From an uncultured Clostridia bacterium (GTDB lineage Bacteria; Bacillota; Clostridia; Christensenellales; Aristaeellaceae), in assembly GCA_937894675.1 (NCBI GenBank), contig CALCQO010000047.1, positions 107,170 through 171,169 of the forward strand: a stretch of 64,000 nucleotides of DNA, given 5' to 3'. The notes under the pieces are model-generated. The model saw only the letters and a program-made list of their open reading frames with translations. It had not been told where the DNA came from and made no database searches. The translations under genes and the position numbers were made by a program. Positions 8,899 through 17,372 of this stretch are shown one piece after another (position 1 is the stretch's first letter; each line of letters opens with the position of its first letter).

Positions 8899-9691
8899 TG
8901 GTATATGTCCCGCCTATCCTGTCCCGCCAGGTCATATCAAGTGCGATATCACGTCCAACCGCCACGCCATGGGCATGGAGGGAAGCGCATACCGTGTCCA
9001 TTGCCAGCTGAGGGGTATTGTTGTCCCGGCTCAAGTGGCCAAGCAGCGCATGCCGAACCCCCGTCTCCCCCAATTTCAGCAAGGTTAAGGCACAGTCTTC
9101 ATTGCTCAGATGCCCCTTGTTGCCAAGAATCCGCTGTTTCAGTCGGTAGGGATAGCAGGTGTTGTTCATCACCATCAGCGGGTCATGGTTGCTTTCCAGC
9201 AGCACCAGATCAGCGCCTTCCAGGTTCCGAATCACCTTTTTCGTCGCGGTTCCCATATCCGTTGCTACCGCGACGCTTCTGCCGCCGTAGAACAGCCGGA
9301 ACGCCACAGGCTCTACCGTATCATGGGAGATGCCAAAGGGCATAACAGCCAAATCATCCACATAAAAATCTTCCTCAGTGTTGAAAACACGCCTCTGCCA
9401 GGGAGCCACTTCCCAAACCTGTCGGTACATGGCCTCCCAGGTTTTTTCATTAGCGTAAACAGGAATGCGGTACTTGCGCGCCAAAACGCCGACACCGCGC
9501 ACATGGTCCACATGTTCATGAGTTACAAGAATACCATTGAGCATTTCTGGCAAAACGCCTATCTGCCCCAATAATTCAGTTATTCTTTTTCCTGTTAAGC
9601 CCGCGTCTACTAAAAGCCGGGTTTTTCCCGCAGCGATATAGGTTACATTCCCGCTGGATCCGCTGGATAAAGAGCATAAAGAAAGATTCAT
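8891..9691 (-). CDS. walJ: WalJ/YycJ-type MBL-fold exonuclease
   Basis: 266 residues from the ATG at 9689-9691. The frame is open to 9799, but the promoter at 9735-9763 puts the transcript start near 9728, so the upstream starts are unlikely. The metal motif is H58-E-H60-V-D62-H63, and the N-terminal SLSSGSSGNVTYI is characteristic of YycJ/WalJ, a 5'-3' exonuclease-like MBL protein. In many Firmicutes it belongs to the walRK operon; here it heads a comEC-holA operon and no walRK is present. Family assignment is firm, biochemical role less so. Confidence 0.85.
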   Translation of the reverse strand: MNLSLCSLSSGSSGNVTYIAAGKTRLLVDAGLTGKRITELLGQIGVLPEMLNGILVTHEHVDHVRGVGVLARKYRIPVYANEKTWEAMYRQVWEVAPWQRRVFNTEEDFYVDDLAVMPFGISHDTVEPVAFRLFYGGRSVAVATDMGTATKKVIRNLEGADLVLLESNHDPLMVMNNTCYPYRLKQRILGNKGHLSNEDCALTLLKLGETGVRHALLGHLSRDNNTPQLAMDTVCASLHAHGVAVGRDIALDMTWRDRIGGTYTIE

Positions 9692-9734
9692 TCCATACTG
9701 TCCTTTGTTGCCTGATGTATTCATCAGTACAGGT

Positions 9735-9763
9735 ATTATACCCAATGGGCATTTTTCCTTCAA
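9735..9763 (-). promoter_or_regulatory. Promoter of the walJ-comEC-holA-rsmG operon
   Basis: Minus strand: -35 TTGAAG (9758-9763), 17-base spacer, -10 TATAAT (9735-9740). The predicted transcript start near 9728 decides the walJ start codon. Confidence 0.7.
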
Positions 9764-9786
9764 GTGCGTAAAAGTATAGGCACAAC

Positions 9787-9827
9787 CGAAATAAAACAAA
9801 TCCCACCGCCGCTAAACAGCTGTGGGA
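9787..9827 (-). terminator. Terminator after the tRNA pair
   Basis: Minus strand: TCCCAC (9822-9827) pairs with GTGGGA (9801-9806), with partial inner pairing, followed by the T-rich TTTGTTTTATTTC. It separates the tRNA transcript from the walJ promoter. Confidence 0.6.
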
Positions 9828-9832
9828 TGAAC

Positions 9833-9908
9833 TGGTAGCGGCGGTGGGACTTGAACCTACGACACTCCGGGTATGAACCGAATGCTCTAGCCACTGAGCT
9901 ACGCCGCC
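9833..9908 (-). tRNA. tRNA-Met (elongator, anticodon CAT)
   Basis: The minus strand begins GGCGGCGTAGCTCAG and ends CGCCGCTACCA, with CCA encoded. The anticodon loop is TTCATAC on a TTCGG/CCGGA stem, and the T loop is TTCAAGT. The acceptor and D-arm match Bacillus-type elongator tRNA-Met rather than the lysidine tRNA-Ile. The T stem has one A-C mismatch. It lies four bases from the fMet tRNA in the same transcript. Confidence 0.93.
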
Positions 9909-9912
9909 AAAA

Positions 9913-9989
<77 letters not shown>

Positions 9990-10015
9990 TCATGGCGTCT
10001 TGCGACGCAAGAATG

Positions 10016-10044
10016 ATAATACCATGGGGTTCCAGGATTGTCAA
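10016..10044 (-). promoter_or_regulatory. Strong promoter of the fMet/Met tRNA operon
   Basis: Minus strand: consensus -35 TTGACA (10039-10044), 17-base spacer, -10 TATTAT (10016-10021). The small inverted repeat CTTGCGTCGCAAG lies between it and the first tRNA. Confidence 0.85.
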
Positions 10045-10079
10045 GCCATTTCAGAAATTCTTTTAATCCCCCCATATCA

Positions 10080-10877
10080 TTAGTCAAACAAGGTGACATT
10101 GAAAATATAACGGTCGATGGTGAACTTGTTGGCCAGGTACAGCCCCTCATCCTGATAGATTTTTCGAAACGCGTGGTACAACTGCCGCTTGATGCGAATG
10201 TTGCGGGGCAGTTTGAACAAGGTGCGCCATGTCTGGCCGGAGGTTGACCAGAAATAGTTATAGAGGACCTCCGGAATGAAACGTACAGCCTGAACTTTGC
10301 TGTAATACTTCATGTTGAACTCAAAGTCCTCCCCCCAGGCGAGGCGGTCGTGAAAGCGTAGATTGTGCTGTTTCATCAATGCGCTGGAATACAGTTTATT
10401 CCATAGCGCGCTGTAGAAAAAGCTGCCGGGGTACTTCATCAGGGCTCTGAGAAATTCATCTCTTTGCATCTGGACATCCTCTTTGATGAGGCCTTTATCC
10501 ACCTGCTTGTTCTGCATGCATAGATGATAATGCCCGATGACCATATCACTGCCCGGCATCGCGCGCACCAGGCTTTCTGTAGCGCCAGGGAGCAATATAT
10601 CATCCGCGTCCACAAACTGGATGTATTCTCCGCTGGCCTGGGATAGCCCCGCGTTCCGCGCGTCTCCCGGGCCGCCGTTTTTCTTGTCAATGATGAGGAT
10701 ACGGGGGTCTTTTTCCGCATACGCCCTGCACACAGCAAGGCTGTTATCCCCGCTTCCGTCATTGACCAGGATAATCTCCAGCTGCTTATAGCTTTGACCG
10801 CAAACGCATTCAAGACATCTGCCAAGCCTGTCTTCCGCGTTGTAAACAGGAATGATGACACTGACAGTTGAAGGCAC
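10080..10877 (-). CDS. Family 2 glycosyltransferase
   Basis: 265 residues. The N-terminal GT-A fold is clear: VSVIIPVYNAEDRLGRCL, VNDGSGDNS, GGPGDARNAG and the metal-binding D90-A-D92-D93. The C-terminal third (ARGEDFEFN-like WGEDFEFN, then basic and aromatic residues) resembles glycosyltransferases of surface polysaccharide or teichoic-acid pathways. The start is GTG at 10875-10877, preceded by AAAGGAG. It is a single-gene unit with its own promoter and no polysaccharide genes nearby, so donor and acceptor are unknown. Confidence 0.85.
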   Translation of the reverse strand: MPSTVSVIIPVYNAEDRLGRCLECVCGQSYKQLEIILVNDGSGDNSLAVCRAYAEKDPRILIIDKKNGGPGDARNAGLSQASGEYIQFVDADDILLPGATESLVRAMPGSDMVIGHYHLCMQNKQVDKGLIKEDVQMQRDEFLRALMKYPGSFFYSALWNKLYSSALMKQHNLRFHDRLAWGEDFEFNMKYYSKVQAVRFIPEVLYNYFWSTSGQTWRTLFKLPRNIRIKRQLYHAFRKIYQDEGLYLANKFTIDRYIFNVTLFD

Positions 10878-10905
10878 TTCGGATCTCCTTTAAGGTTATA
10901 GATGT

Positions 10906-10934
10906 ATAGTACCATATCGGTATGCAATACTCAA
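10906..10934 (-). promoter_or_regulatory. Promoter of the glycosyltransferase gene
   Basis: Minus strand: -35 TTGAGT (10929-10934), 17-base spacer, -10 TACTAT (10906-10911). It is divergent from the phoH promoter. Confidence 0.5.
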
Positions 10935-10965
10935 TCGGCAAATACCAGGACATTCTGGCGCCAGA

Positions 10966-10994
10966 TTGCGCCAAACCCCGAAATATAGTATGAT
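10966..10994 (+). promoter_or_regulatory. Promoter of the phoH-pgpH-ybeY/cdd-era-apbE operon
   Basis: -35 TTGCGC (10966-10971), 17-base spacer, -10 TATGAT (10989-10994). The ribosome site AAGGAGAG follows near 11027-11034. Confidence 0.5.
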
Positions 10995-11045
10995 AATCAT
11001 GCGAATGTATCGCAATGATTTGACTGTAAGGAGAGCAATTATTCT

Positions 11046-11987
11046 TTGATAATTTCCATAGGCACCATGGATCAATACATGGCTCTGTTTGGTTTGAATG
11101 ACCGCAATATCCGTCTGATAGAAGAAGAACTGTCCGTGCGTGTTCACCTTAGGGAAAACACATTGCATGTTGATGGGGACAAAATCAACGCGGAGGCCGC
11201 CACCCAGGTAATTAACCGGCTCCTTCTCGCCTATGAGCAGGGCGAGTTGATTGACCTGGCCAGCGTAAAATACTATATCGACATGGCTTACAAGGGCGAA
11301 CTGTCAAGTCTGGACGACCCCATGAGCGACACGGTGGCCTTTAACTTCAAAGGCAAGCGCATCATCAATAAAACCGCCGGGCAGCGGGAGTATACCAACG
11401 CCATTAAAAACAACCCGTTGACCATCGCGGTAGGTCCCGCCGGGACAGGAAAAACCTTTCTTGCTGTGGCCCTTGCCGTCATTGCCCTGAAAAACAAGGA
11501 AGTGGACCGGCTGATTCTGACAAGGCCCGCTGTGGAAGCAGGCGAAAAACTGGGCTTTCTGCCCGGTGATATGTCCCAGAAGGTAGACCCCTATCTGCGG
11601 CCTTTGTACGACGCGCTTTTCGAAATGATGGGCGCTGAAGGATACCAGCGCCTGGTGGAACGAGGCATGATAGAAGTTGCCCCTCTCGCGTTCATGCGCG
11701 GGCGTACACTGAACAACGCATTTATCATTCTAGATGAAGCCCAGAATACCACCCCGGAGCAGATGAAAATGTTTCTGACGCGCATGGGGAAATACTCCCG
11801 CTGTGTGGTTACCGGCGATCTGACCCAGATTGACCTGCCCACGGCGCGGCGCTCTGGTTTAAGTGATGCCATCGATGTCCTCAAAGGGATTGATGATATT
11901 AAAATCGTCTATTTAACCCAACGGGACGTTGTCCGCAATGACCTGGTACAGCAAATCGTACAGGCCTACGAAAAGCGCACCCTGTGA
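11046..11987 (+). CDS. phoH: PhoH-family ATPase
   Basis: 313 residues. Walker A GPAGTGKT is at 130-137 and the Walker B ILDEAQNTTPEQM region follows, with VVTGDLTQIDLP near the C-terminal end of the P-loop domain. The N-terminal 100 residues form the KH-like segment of the PhoH/PhoL branch usually found beside ybeY. PhoL is thought to act with YbeY in RNA metabolism. The start is TTG at 11046, about 11 bases after the AGGAGAG site; an ATG at 11067 has no visible ribosome site. It is first in the phoH-pgpH-ybeY/cdd-era operon. Confidence 0.88.
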   Translation: MIISIGTMDQYMALFGLNDRNIRLIEEELSVRVHLRENTLHVDGDKINAEAATQVINRLLLAYEQGELIDLASVKYYIDMAYKGELSSLDDPMSDTVAFNFKGKRIINKTAGQREYTNAIKNNPLTIAVGPAGTGKTFLAVALAVIALKNKEVDRLILTRPAVEAGEKLGFLPGDMSQKVDPYLRPLYDALFEMMGAEGYQRLVERGMIEVAPLAFMRGRTLNNAFIILDEAQNTTPEQMKMFLTRMGKYSRCVVTGDLTQIDLPTARRSGLSDAIDVLKGIDDIKIVYLTQRDVVRNDLVQQIVQAYEKRTL

Positions 11988-11997
11988 AAGAGGCTGC

Positions 11998-14349
11998 ATG
12001 GTAAGTATTCCATCCAAAAAAGAAAAAGTCGCTCTTGGTGCCAAAATCGGCACCATGCTGCATTCCGCAAAGTTTCAGCTGATTCTTATGGCTGTGCTGT
12101 GTTCCGCCGTACTGTTGATGTTTTTTCTCGCCGCCATTACCCCCATCCGTTATGATCTGTCCATCGGCATGGTGCCCACCCACACCATCCCCGCCAGCAA
12201 GGATGTGGTGGATGAAATTACCACCCAGCGCAACCGCCTGGCAGCCTCTGACGCTGTGCCCCCAACCTATAAATACCAGGACGGCGTAACGGAGCAGGTT
12301 TTAACAAAACTGGAACATGTTAAAACAGAGTTTTCCGCTGTAACACAGTACGCAAGGACCCTGGAAGACTACACCGCCAATAAAAAGTATACCGATGATG
12401 AACTGCAGTACGCTTCCACCATGCTGTCCACCATCAGCATGCGCGATTATCAGCTGCAATCGCTGCTGAATACAAGCCAGGAAGATTTGGACGCTTTGTT
12501 TGAATCCCTTACCGATACCATCCTCAACACCATGCAGGGCAATGTCACCCAGGGACAGGAATCAACGGCTATCAACAGCATCATGCAGATTATCGGCTAC
12601 CGCACTGACATCAATATTCTGCAGAATATTGCGTCCCCTGTCCTGCGGGCTGTTATCATGCCCAACATGGTGGTGGACCAGGCGGCGACAGAGGAAGCGA
12701 AAAAAGCGGCCATGGCTGCCATCGATCCCGTTATTTACAAACAGGGGCAGAACATCGTTGTGCGCGGGGAAGGGCGTATCCGGGAAAGTCAGATCCGCAT
12801 GCTCAACAGCCTGGGGCTATTGAGCAACGACGAAGCGGATTATTCCACCAACATCGGCGCTATTCTGTTAATGGTTGTTACCCTGCTTGTGTTCCATATG
12901 GTTCTTTACGGTGTTTGCCGTAGTATCGCCACTGACATGAAGCGGCTTTTCATCATTTATATTGTGATGTTTTTATCCATGCTGCTGTGCATCGCTGCCA
13001 AGCTGATAGATATTATCTACCTGGCGCCGCTGCTGCTTGCGTCCATGCTGCTCTCGGTTACATTAGGCCACCTGCCGGCGCTGATTACCAATGCCGCGCT
13101 TTCCATCCTGCTGCCGTTCCTGCTGACCACCGGCGGCCACAGCACAGCGGTTGATTTGGTGCACCTGGTGCCTGCCATGCTGGTGGGCGGATCCATCGCG
13201 GCGCTGCTGCTGCGCAACAACCTGCAGCGCGGCCATATTCTCATCGGCGGTCTGCTGGCCAGCGCGGCTGGATTCCTGGTTATCCTTGGCACCGGCATCA
13301 TGGTCAGCAACGACACCCAGCAAGTATTGCGCAACGCTGCCTGGGCTGTGGTGGGGGGCATTCTTTCCTCTTTGCTCAGCCTCGGCTTTCAGCCCATGCT
13401 GGAGTTCCTGTTCAACCTGCCCACCCAAAGCCGGCTGCTGGATTTAAGCAACCCTACCCAGCCGCTGCTGCACCGGCTGCTGACGGAAGCCCCCGGCACC
13501 TACCACCACAGCATCATCATCGCCAACCTGGCGGAGGCCTCCGCCGAGGCGGTCGGCGCCAATCCCCTGCTGGCCAGGGTGGGCGGGTACTACCATGATA
13601 TCGGCAAGCTGAAACGCCCTCATTACTTCAAAGAAAACCAGTTTGGCCAAGCGAATATCCATGACGAGACGGACACAAAGGTGTCTGCCGCCATCATCAC
13701 CTCCCACATCCGGGATGGACTGTCCATGGCGCGCCAGTACCGGCTGCCGCCGGAGGTGCAGTCCATCATCTCTGAACACCATGGCAATTCCCTGGTGATG
13801 TACTTTTACTCCAAGGCGATGCAGCATGCCCCCGGCAGCGAAATTGACCAGCAGGATTATCGGTATGACGGCATTCCCCCCACCTCCGCCGAAGGAGCCA
13901 TCGTCATGCTGTGCGATACCATTGAGGCGGCCATCCGCTCGCTGAGCAATCCCACACGCCAGGAAATCAACGATTTTATTACCCGGCTGATTCAGAAAAA
14001 ACTGGAGGATGGGCAACTGGCCAACGCTCCATTAACCATGCGGGATCTGGATAAAATTGCTCAAGCCTGCGCCACCGTACTGTATGGGGTGTTCCATGAG
14101 CGGATTGAGTATCCCGACGTGGAAAAAAGCAGGAAGAAGTTTTGGGCGGATCCGAGGGGACAGAAGAAGAACTACACGTATTCCATCAACAGCACTTTAA
14201 GCAGCATGAAGGAGAATCAGATTCCGGATGTAACAATCAAGCGGAGCAGCATCCCTGATTATCTGAGTACATCCTCTGCAATTCCAACCATGCAAAGTGT
14301 GAAGCCCGAAATCAGCTCGGCAAAGGATGCTTCCTCCGATGAACAATAG
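11998..14349 (+). CDS. pgpH: PgpH-type membrane HD phosphodiesterase (c-di-AMP hydrolase)
   Basis: 783 residues from the ATG at 11998 (GAAAGAGG just upstream); a longer frame would begin inside phoH. One membrane helix near residues 20-42 precedes a large extracytoplasmic 7TMR-HDED region. About seven membrane helices follow at roughly 285-480. The cytoplasmic HD domain has H533-D534-IG and YHHSIIIANLAEA. PgpH proteins cleave the second messenger c-di-AMP to pApA. The position between phoH and ybeY is standard for Firmicutes. Enzyme activity is inferred from the family. Confidence 0.9.
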   Translation: MVSIPSKKEKVALGAKIGTMLHSAKFQLILMAVLCSAVLLMFFLAAITPIRYDLSIGMVPTHTIPASKDVVDEITTQRNRLAASDAVPPTYKYQDGVTEQVLTKLEHVKTEFSAVTQYARTLEDYTANKKYTDDELQYASTMLSTISMRDYQLQSLLNTSQEDLDALFESLTDTILNTMQGNVTQGQESTAINSIMQIIGYRTDINILQNIASPVLRAVIMPNMVVDQAATEEAKKAAMAAIDPVIYKQGQNIVVRGEGRIRESQIRMLNSLGLLSNDEADYSTNIGAILLMVVTLLVFHMVLYGVCRSIATDMKRLFIIYIVMFLSMLLCIAAKLIDIIYLAPLLLASMLLSVTLGHLPALITNAALSILLPFLLTTGGHSTAVDLVHLVPAMLVGGSIAALLLRNNLQRGHILIGGLLASAAGFLVILGTGIMVSNDTQQVLRNAAWAVVGGILSSLLSLGFQPMLEFLFNLPTQSRLLDLSNPTQPLLHRLLTEAPGTYHHSIIIANLAEASAEAVGANPLLARVGGYYHDIGKLKRPHYFKENQFGQANIHDETDTKVSAAIITSHIRDGLSMARQYRLPPEVQSIISEHHGNSLVMYFYSKAMQHAPGSEIDQQDYRYDGIPPTSAEGAIVMLCDTIEAAIRSLSNPTRQEINDFITRLIQKKLEDGQLANAPLTMRDLDKIAQACATVLYGVFHERIEYPDVEKSRKKFWADPRGQKKNYTYSINSTLSSMKENQIPDVTIKRSSIPDYLSTSSAIPTMQSVKPEISSAKDASSDEQ

Positions 14350-15256
14350 ATCTCCGCTTGTAATCCAGGATGAGGAGCATCCTCTCCCCCCAGCATTGGC
14401 TGCGCTGCTTCGAAAAGCCGCTCAGGCATGCCTTGAGAGTGAAACAGTACCCCTCCCCTGCAACGCCATGCTGGCAATCGTTGATGACCAGGAAATCCGC
14501 CGGATTAACCATACGCAGCGGCAAATGGACAAGGCAACCGATGTATTGAGTTTTCCAAGTATAACCTATGCACCAAACCAGACAGCCCGACAGGCTGTTG
14601 AGCAATTGCGGGCTGAGTATATGCCCGAAACAAATGCCTGTTTTTTAGGCGACATCCTTATCTCCCGGGATCATGTACAGGCCCAGGCTAAGGAATACGG
14701 CCACTCCATGGAGAGGGAGTTTTGCTACCTGCTGGTGCATGGTATGATGCATTTGATGGGTTATGACCATATGAATGAAAAGGACAAAATGAAAATGCGA
14801 GAAATGGAAGAAAAAGCCCTGGGAAGTATCGGCATGTCCCGGATCCCTCACGAAAAGCTGCTGGAACAGGCGGAAAAAGCGATGCAGAACGCCTATGTTC
14901 CCTATTCCCATTATAAAGTCGGGGCCTGCATCCTGACGGAAGACGGCACCATGTACACCGGATGCAATGTGGAAAACGCGTCCTATGGGCTGACCAACTG
15001 CGGGGAAAGGACAGCCATCTTCAAGGCTGTCAGTGAAGGGCACAGGAAATTTCAGGCCATTGCCATCGCCGGCGAAAAAGCGCCCCCATGGCCATGCGGC
15101 GCCTGCCGCCAGGTGATGTCAGAGTTCTGCGCGGATATCCCCGTATATATCACCTGGGATGGCAAAACTGATCAGTCTACCCTGGCGGAGCTTCTCCCCC
15201 ACAGTTTTTCTCCCTCCAGCGGGGTGCAGGAAGTCCTGGGAAAGGAGTCCCTATGA
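14339..15256 (+). CDS. Fused YbeY endoribonuclease and cytidine deaminase
   Basis: 305 residues in one open frame. Residues 1 to about 167 are YbeY, the rRNA-maturation metallo-endoribonuclease, with H134-GMM-H138-LMGYD-H144. From about 170 the sequence is a complete cytidine deaminase: CNVENAS (209-215), zinc and catalytic residues C221-G-E223, and PCGACRQ with C253 and C256. The join has no linker and falls where a normal YbeY ends and a normal Cdd begins. dgkA, usually between ybeY and cdd, is absent. The ATG at 14339 overlaps the pgpH end by 11 bases and has AAAGGA upstream. The stop overlaps the era start as ATGA. An internal ATG at 14834 could give separate Cdd. Confidence 0.88.
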   Translation: MNNRSPLVIQDEEHPLPPALAALLRKAAQACLESETVPLPCNAMLAIVDDQEIRRINHTQRQMDKATDVLSFPSITYAPNQTARQAVEQLRAEYMPETNACFLGDILISRDHVQAQAKEYGHSMEREFCYLLVHGMMHLMGYDHMNEKDKMKMREMEEKALGSIGMSRIPHEKLLEQAEKAMQNAYVPYSHYKVGACILTEDGTMYTGCNVENASYGLTNCGERTAIFKAVSEGHRKFQAIAIAGEKAPPWPCGACRQVMSEFCADIPVYITWDGKTDQSTLAELLPHSFSPSSGVQEVLGKESL

Positions 15257-16155
15257 CAAATCCAGCAGCAGCCCCCTTTCATTCAGGCTTTGTCGCTGTC
15301 ATCGGCCGCCCCAATGTGGGCAAGTCTACTTTGGTAAACCTGCTGGTAGGCGAGAAAATCGCCATCGTTTCGCCCCGCCCGCAGACCACCCGCAACCGCA
15401 TCATGGGGGTAGTGAATCAGCAGGACGCGCAGATTGTCCTGCTGGACACGCCCGGCATACACAAACCCAAGACCCGCCTTGGCGACTATATGAGCAAGTC
15501 CATCAATGACGCCATGCAGGGAATTGACGGCTTGCTGGTGATGGTGGACGCCTCGGATATCAGGCAGGCTGACCACAGCATCGCGCAAACCTACGCGAAG
15601 AGCGATTTGCCAAATTTCCTTGTCATAAACAAAATTGACCTGGTGCATCCCCAGGATTTGCTGGCAATTATCCAAGGCTTTTCTCAATATCCCTTCCAGG
15701 CCATCCTGCCAATCAGCGCGCGTAAAGCGGATGGCACGGATACCCTGCTTAGGGAACTGACAGCCATCCTGCCGGAAGGTCCCAAGTATTTCCCGGATGA
15801 CATGATGACCGATCAGCCCGAGAGGGTGCTGTGCGCGGAAATCATCAGGGAAAAAGCGCTGATGTACCTGAATGAGGAAGTACCCCATGGCATCGGTGTT
15901 GAGATCCTATCGATAAAAAGTCCCAATGAAAATTTTACGGAGATTCATGCCAGCATCTATTGCGAGCGGGAGTCCCACAAGCGCATCATCATCGGCAAGC
16001 ACGGCAGCATGATACAGAAAATCGGCTCAGCCGCCAGAAAAGATATCGAGGGTTTACTCGGCGTGCATGTTCATCTGGATGTATGGGTCAAGGTTCGTCC
16101 AGGCTGGCGGGATTCTCTGGCAGATTTACGTACACTTGGTTATTCTGAGAATTAA
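15253..16155 (+). CDS. era: GTPase Era
   Basis: 300 residues. Era binds the 3' end of 16S rRNA during 30S assembly. The G1 motif GRPNVGKST (18-26), G3 DTPG and G4 NKID are visible. The C-terminal KH domain holds KRIIIGKHGSMIQKIG. The ATG overlaps the stop of ybeY-cdd, consistent with the usual ybeY-cdd-era linkage in which YbeY and Era act in the same 16S maturation step. Confidence 0.96.
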   Translation: MTNPAAAPFHSGFVAVIGRPNVGKSTLVNLLVGEKIAIVSPRPQTTRNRIMGVVNQQDAQIVLLDTPGIHKPKTRLGDYMSKSINDAMQGIDGLLVMVDASDIRQADHSIAQTYAKSDLPNFLVINKIDLVHPQDLLAIIQGFSQYPFQAILPISARKADGTDTLLRELTAILPEGPKYFPDDMMTDQPERVLCAEIIREKALMYLNEEVPHGIGVEILSIKSPNENFTEIHASIYCERESHKRIIIGKHGSMIQKIGSAARKDIEGLLGVHVHLDVWVKVRPGWRDSLADLRTLGYSEN

Positions 16156-16165
16156 GGGGTATTCC

Positions 16166-17233
16166 ATGAAAAAGATTTCCATTCTGTTCCTCTGTCTGAT
16201 TCTGCTCTGCGCTCCTGGCTTTGCGGGGCAAGGCGAGTATCAAAAGTACAGCTACAGTTTTTTCAATACCTTTGATACCGTCATCACCATCATTGGCTAC
16301 ACGAAAAACAAAGCGCAGTTTGACGCGGTCGCCGCCATAGCAGAGGAACAATTCATCTACTATCATCAGTTGTTTGACCAATATCACGAGTACCCTGGGA
16401 TTACCAACATCTATACCGTCAATCAGAACGCCGCGAAGGAACCGGTCGTCGTGCCCGAAGAGTTGTTCAATCTGATTGCGCTGTGCGTGGAAAAGCAGCC
16501 CTTGCTGCACAACACCGTCAACATTGCCATGGGCGGTGTTCTCACCCTGTGGCATGACGCGCGGGACATCGCTGAGTCAAACCCCGCTTCCGCCGCGCTG
16601 CCGGATATGGAAGCCCTGCAGCAGGCCGCGCAGCATATGGACATCAACAATGTTCTGTTGAACATGGAAGAATCCAGTATCTTCTTCGCTGATCCGGAAA
16701 TCACATTGAACCTGGGCGCGATCGCCAAGGGATATGCCGCTGAACTGGTTGCCCAAACGCTGCTAGAATCCGACATGCCCAATTTCATCATCAACGCCGG
16801 CGGCAATGTACGCACCGGCCACCCGCCCCTGGATGGGCGCAAAGCCTGGGGCGTGGCGCTGCAGGATCCAAACGCTGCTGTGGGCAGTGTAGAGACAGCG
16901 CCTGACACATTGTTTCTGCATGATTTATCCGTCGTCACCAGCGGCGATTATCAGCGGTATTTCATTCTGGACGGTGTGCGGTACCACCATATAGTTTCCC
17001 CTGTCACCCTGATGCCAAGCAACAACATGCGTTCCGTCACCGTGGTAACCCAGGATTCGGGATTGGCGGATTTGCTGTCCACCACCCTATTCCTGATGAC
17101 CTACGAGGAAGGAATGGCGTTTTTACAGGACTATCCGGATGTAGGGGCAGTCTGGGTGCTCAACGATATGAGCGTACGCATGACTGAAAACATGCATCAG
17201 TACGCAGCTTCCCATGGCGCGACCGCCAGATAA
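16166..17233 (+). CDS. apbE: ApbE: FAD:protein FMN transferase
   Basis: 355 residues from the ATG at 16166, preceded by AAGGGG; the frame extends upstream only into era. The N-terminus is a Sec signal peptide of about 20 residues. ApbE motifs are LGAIAKGYAA (183-192), NAGGNVRTG (210-218), SGDYQRYF (259-266) and HHIVSP (274-279). The enzyme uses FAD and Mg2+ to attach FMN covalently to threonine in (S/T)GAT-type motifs of extracytoplasmic or membrane proteins. Its obvious substrates in this window are RnfD and the nine-domain RnfG. It ends the phoH-era operon and is 23 kb from the rnf genes, so the link is functional, not positional. Confidence 0.92.
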   Translation: MKKISILFLCLILLCAPGFAGQGEYQKYSYSFFNTFDTVITIIGYTKNKAQFDAVAAIAEEQFIYYHQLFDQYHEYPGITNIYTVNQNAAKEPVVVPEELFNLIALCVEKQPLLHNTVNIAMGGVLTLWHDARDIAESNPASAALPDMEALQQAAQHMDINNVLLNMEESSIFFADPEITLNLGAIAKGYAAELVAQTLLESDMPNFIINAGGNVRTGHPPLDGRKAWGVALQDPNAAVGSVETAPDTLFLHDLSVVTSGDYQRYFILDGVRYHHIVSPVTLMPSNNMRSVTVVTQDSGLADLLSTTLFLMTYEEGMAFLQDYPDVGAVWVLNDMSVRMTENMHQYAASHGATAR

Positions 17234-17289
17234 GTCAACGCAGGTGCAATGCCCCTTCATATCGTGTAGTTGATAATTATTCTATTGAC

Positions 17290-17334
17290 AGCGCCCCTGA
17301 GAATCAACATACTTCAGGGGCGCTGCTTTATTTC
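17290..17334 (+). terminator. Intrinsic terminator of the phoH-apbE operon
   Basis: A perfect 11-base stem AGCGCCCCTGA (17290-17300) and TCAGGGGCGCT (17314-17324) is followed by GCTTTATTTC. It may also slow minus-strand transcripts of the convergent operon, although no good T tract follows on that strand. Confidence 0.85.
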
Positions 17335-17372
17335 ATTGTATCATATTACGGCTATCGCCATGCTGCGGACCA

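Noticed and set aside
9833..9908. CAT-anticodon tRNA as the lysidine-modified tRNA-Ile
   Set aside because: The acceptor and D-arm sequence follows the elongator tRNA-Met pattern of Bacillus, not tRNA-Ile2.
17290..17324. Hairpin downstream of apbE as a small RNA or attachment site
   Set aside because: A perfect stem followed by a T-rich tail between convergent operons is simply an intrinsic terminator; no integrase or direct repeat is present.
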